Positions 23,096 to 25,080 of a DNA stretch of 25,080 nucleotides are shown here, one piece after another (position 1 is the first letter of the stretch; each line of letters begins with the position of its first letter). The notes below the pieces were generated by a model. That model worked only from the letters and a program-made list of their open reading frames with translations, made no database searches and had not been told where the DNA came from. Source of the DNA: Bacteroidales bacterium UBA5621 (GTDB lineage: Bacteria; Bacteroidota; Bacteroidia; Bacteroidales; VadinHA17); the NCBI GenBank assembly GCA_002424525.1, contig DIKJ01000209.1, positions 1 through 25,080 on the forward strand, read 5' to 3'. The position numbers were made by a program, and so were the translations under genes.

Positions 23096-23146
23096 CCGAG
23101 CTCGCCTTACGGCTCGGTTGCGGATTGCGGATTTGGCGGAATGAAG
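23096..23146. repeat. Convergent-junction repeat copy B with hairpin and TTGCGGA heptamers
   Basis: A stem CCGAGC (23096-23101) and GCTCGG (23112-23117) with a 10-nt loop is followed by two heptamers TTGCGGA (23118-23131). The 24 nt at 23123-23146 then match 15527-15550 at 22 positions. Similarity goes on as GTGAAACGACGAAGATCC. It lies in the 135-nt gap between the convergent stops at 23078 and 23214. Confidence 0.65.
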
Positions 23147-23213
23147 GAGTGAAACGACGAAGATCCGGGAAACGGAAAGAGTGACGAAACTCCGGACTGC
23201 CGGAACAGGCCTT

Positions 23214-24980
23214 TCACCTGGTAAACTGTAGTTCTGTAAGGCTTTTGTATAGGCCATTGGCATTTGAAAGCAGTTCAGTATGGGTGCCCTGCTCAACAAT
23301 AATGCCCTTATCCAGAACCAGTATCGTGTCTGCCTTGCGGACAGTGGCAAGTCTGTGCGCAATCACAACAGATGTCCGTCCCTGCATCAGCTTTTCAAGA
23401 GCTTCCTGGACAAGCCTTTCCGATTCCGAGTCAAGTGAGGACGTGGCTTCATCAAGTATAAGGATTTTGGGGTCTTTCAGTACAGCCCTGGCAATGGCAA
23501 TACGCTGACGCTGACCGCCTGAGAGCTGAACACCCCGCTCCCCGACAACGGTCTCAAGTCCGTCTGGAAACGATTGTATGAAGTCCCAGGCGTTTGCCCG
23601 GACGGCGGCACCAATAATTTCCTGTTCTTCTGCATCAGTCCTGCCGTAGGCAATGTTCTCGCGGATTGTACCCCCAAATAAAAAGACATCCTGCATAACG
23701 ACAGCCATCTGCTTCCGGATGGAGCTGATGGGGAATCCTGTGCTTTCCCGTCCGTCAAAAAGTATCCGTCCGGCCGTGGGTTCATAGAACCTGAGGAGAA
23801 GGGACACAAGCGTCGATTTACCTGCTCCGCTGGGGCCAACCAGGGCAATCTTCTGTCCGGGTTCAATCCTGAAGCTGACATTATGTAAAACCAGGTTCTC
23901 CTGCCGTGTGGGGTATCTGAAATCAACTTGTTCAAATTCGATCCTCCCGTCCAGAATCTCGCGGGATTCAATTATCTGAACTTCATCAATCCCTTCAGCG
24001 GGTTCATCCAGAAGAAGCAGGAGCTTTTCTGCCGCACCGATGGTCCTTTGCAAACGGGTGTAAACACCTGCCATACCGGCAATATTTCCTGCAATAAAAC
24101 CCGAATAGATAACGAAAGAGAAGAGTTGTCCGGCCTCCATCTCTCCCTTAGCGATAAGTAACGCTCCACGCCATATCACAAGACCCATCGCAACAAAGAA
24201 TCCCAGGATGATAAAAGAGACTGCCGCCTGATATTTACCTCCCTTTATTCCCGCCCTGGCTACTTCATCAGTTTTTTCGCGATACCTTCTGATTTCGAAA
24301 AACTCATTCGTGAATGCTTTTACATTTTGTATCCCCTGGAGCGTCTCTTCAACAATAGTATTGGATTCAGCTACATGCGATTGTGCCTTTTTTGAATACC
24401 TGCGAATGGCCCTGCCAGAGAAGAATGCAAAAAGCGCCATCGCCGGCACAACAGAAAGCATGAAAAATGTCAGCCTGAAGGAAGTCACCATCATTAGCGT
24501 CACACCCCCGGTAATTATCAGAAGCTGAGACAGAAGGTCCGCAAGAGTCTCTGTAATGGAGTGCTGAAGAATTGAAATATCGGAGGAGATCCTGCTGTTC
24601 AGCTCCCCTACCCTTCTCTCAGAAAAAAAGGACATTGGCAGTTTGATAAGATGATTGTATACATGCTGGCGGATTGATGCAAGCGTCTTCTCGGTAACAT
24701 AGACAAATATCCTTGTCCGGAGATAGGAAAATATGGCCTGCACAATCACTATGACAAGCAATATCAATCCGGTGCGGCTGATTTCTCTTATGATCCTGCC
24801 CTGATTCGCAATATCCACCATGTTTCCGAGATACTTCGGAAACATAAGACTGGCACCACTTGATATCAGAAGAAAAATCAATCCTACCGCAAATGTCCTG
24901 CGATATGGCTTAAGGAAACGGTATAACTTAAATAGTTCCTTCAACCCGCTTGTTACTTTTTTCTTTTCATTCTCCTCCAT
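23214..24980 (-). CDS. MsbA-type ABC exporter (membrane and ATPase domains fused)
   Basis: 588 residues, the normal length of a half-transporter working as a homodimer. The N-terminal membrane domain (about 20-310) has six predicted segments, starting with LKPYRRTFAVGLIF. The C-terminal ATPase has Walker A GPSGAGKST (382-390, K388), signature LSGGQ (486-490), Walker B ILILDEATSSLD (D510, E511) and switch H542 in VVIAHRLATV. The ELNSRISSDISILQHSITETLADLL segment is typical of MsbA/LmrA-like exporters of lipids, lipid A or drugs. The substrate cannot be told. It starts with MEENEKKK; the frame stays open upstream to the window edge without an ATG, so this start is the best choice. No adaptor gene is adjacent; the HlyD-type gene 3 kb away is on the other strand. 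Confidence 0.95.
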   Translation of the reverse strand: MEENEKKKVTSGLKELFKLYRFLKPYRRTFAVGLIFLLISSGASLMFPKYLGNMVDIANQGRIIREISRTGLILLVIVIVQAIFSYLRTRIFVYVTEKTLASIRQHVYNHLIKLPMSFFSERRVGELNSRISSDISILQHSITETLADLLSQLLIITGGVTLMMVTSFRLTFFMLSVVPAMALFAFFSGRAIRRYSKKAQSHVAESNTIVEETLQGIQNVKAFTNEFFEIRRYREKTDEVARAGIKGGKYQAAVSFIILGFFVAMGLVIWRGALLIAKGEMEAGQLFSFVIYSGFIAGNIAGMAGVYTRLQRTIGAAEKLLLLLDEPAEGIDEVQIIESREILDGRIEFEQVDFRYPTRQENLVLHNVSFRIEPGQKIALVGPSGAGKSTLVSLLLRFYEPTAGRILFDGRESTGFPISSIRKQMAVVMQDVFLFGGTIRENIAYGRTDAEEQEIIGAAVRANAWDFIQSFPDGLETVVGERGVQLSGGQRQRIAIARAVLKDPKILILDEATSSLDSESERLVQEALEKLMQGRTSVVIAHRLATVRKADTILVLDKGIIVEQGTHTELLSNANGLYKSLTELQFTR

Positions 24981-25080
24981 AGGAACGATTCTGAGGTTAT
25001 AACATGCAAATATCCCGATTATGAGGACATGTTGTGCTTTTTGCCGGAAGTTTTTAATGATCCATTTACAAAGTCTGACC

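Noticed and set aside
23477-23971. 164-codon frame overlapping the ABC ATPase domain in another frame
   Set aside because: It overlaps Walker A and the signature motif of the real gene; no independent evidence.

Overview
This is a chromosomal window from a member of the Bacteroidota, probably an uncultured or environmental Bacteroidales/Marinilabiliales-like lineage. Four things point there. Leaderless-looking AT-rich starts carry matches to the Bacteroidota -7 promoter box TAnnTTTG. Several exported enzymes have Tat leaders (RRxFL/I). There is an orphan membrane-bound LytTR regulator. The gene content is typical: TldD/TldE, a TlpA-type redoxin, a Gfo/Idh/MocA enzyme and exported TIM-barrel enzymes. 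No rRNA, tRNA, CRISPR array, intact insertion sequence or phage gene was seen.

Layout. 1-369: 3' end of a YfcC/DcuC-type membrane carrier. 521-3386: tldD and tldE, + strand. 3507-6487: a GMC oxidoreductase overlapping a class 3 aldehyde dehydrogenase by 25 nt, a likely alcohol-to-aldehyde-to-acid pair. 6496-12558, - strand: a PQQ-type beta-propeller protein, an AspT/YidE-type transporter with two RCK_C domains, a short neutral-ceramidase-family protein and a radical SAM enzyme with an N-terminal B12-binding-type domain. 12683-13522: membrane-anchored LytTR transcription factor. 13579-13674: candidate 96-bp miniature inverted-repeat element. 13717-14337: Arg/Gly/Met-rich exported protein with an LTxxQ-type C-terminus. 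14551-15525: divergent exported protein built from three copies of one beta-rich repeat.

15581-18543, - strand: a tight three-gene group (exported RraA-like protein, two-domain thioredoxin, Tat-exported TIM-barrel enzyme; gaps of 23 and 21 nt). 18770-20098: divergent HlyD-type adaptor with no transporter partner beside it. 20518-23078: Tat-exported Gfo/Idh/MocA oxidoreductase and Tat-exported TIM-barrel enzyme. 23214-24980: MsbA-type ABC exporter, - strand.

The most interesting theme is exported sugar- or ketoacid-type chemistry: Gfo/Idh, two TIM barrels, an RraA-like enzyme and a thioredoxin all have export signals and sit within 8 kb. The second theme is intergenic structure. There are heptamer tandem repeats either side of the Gfo/Idh gene, a 24-nt repeat shared by two convergent 3' junctions, a 24-bp near-perfect palindrome before tldD and a MITE-like element. 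All functional assignments are by motif recognition; no database search was possible.
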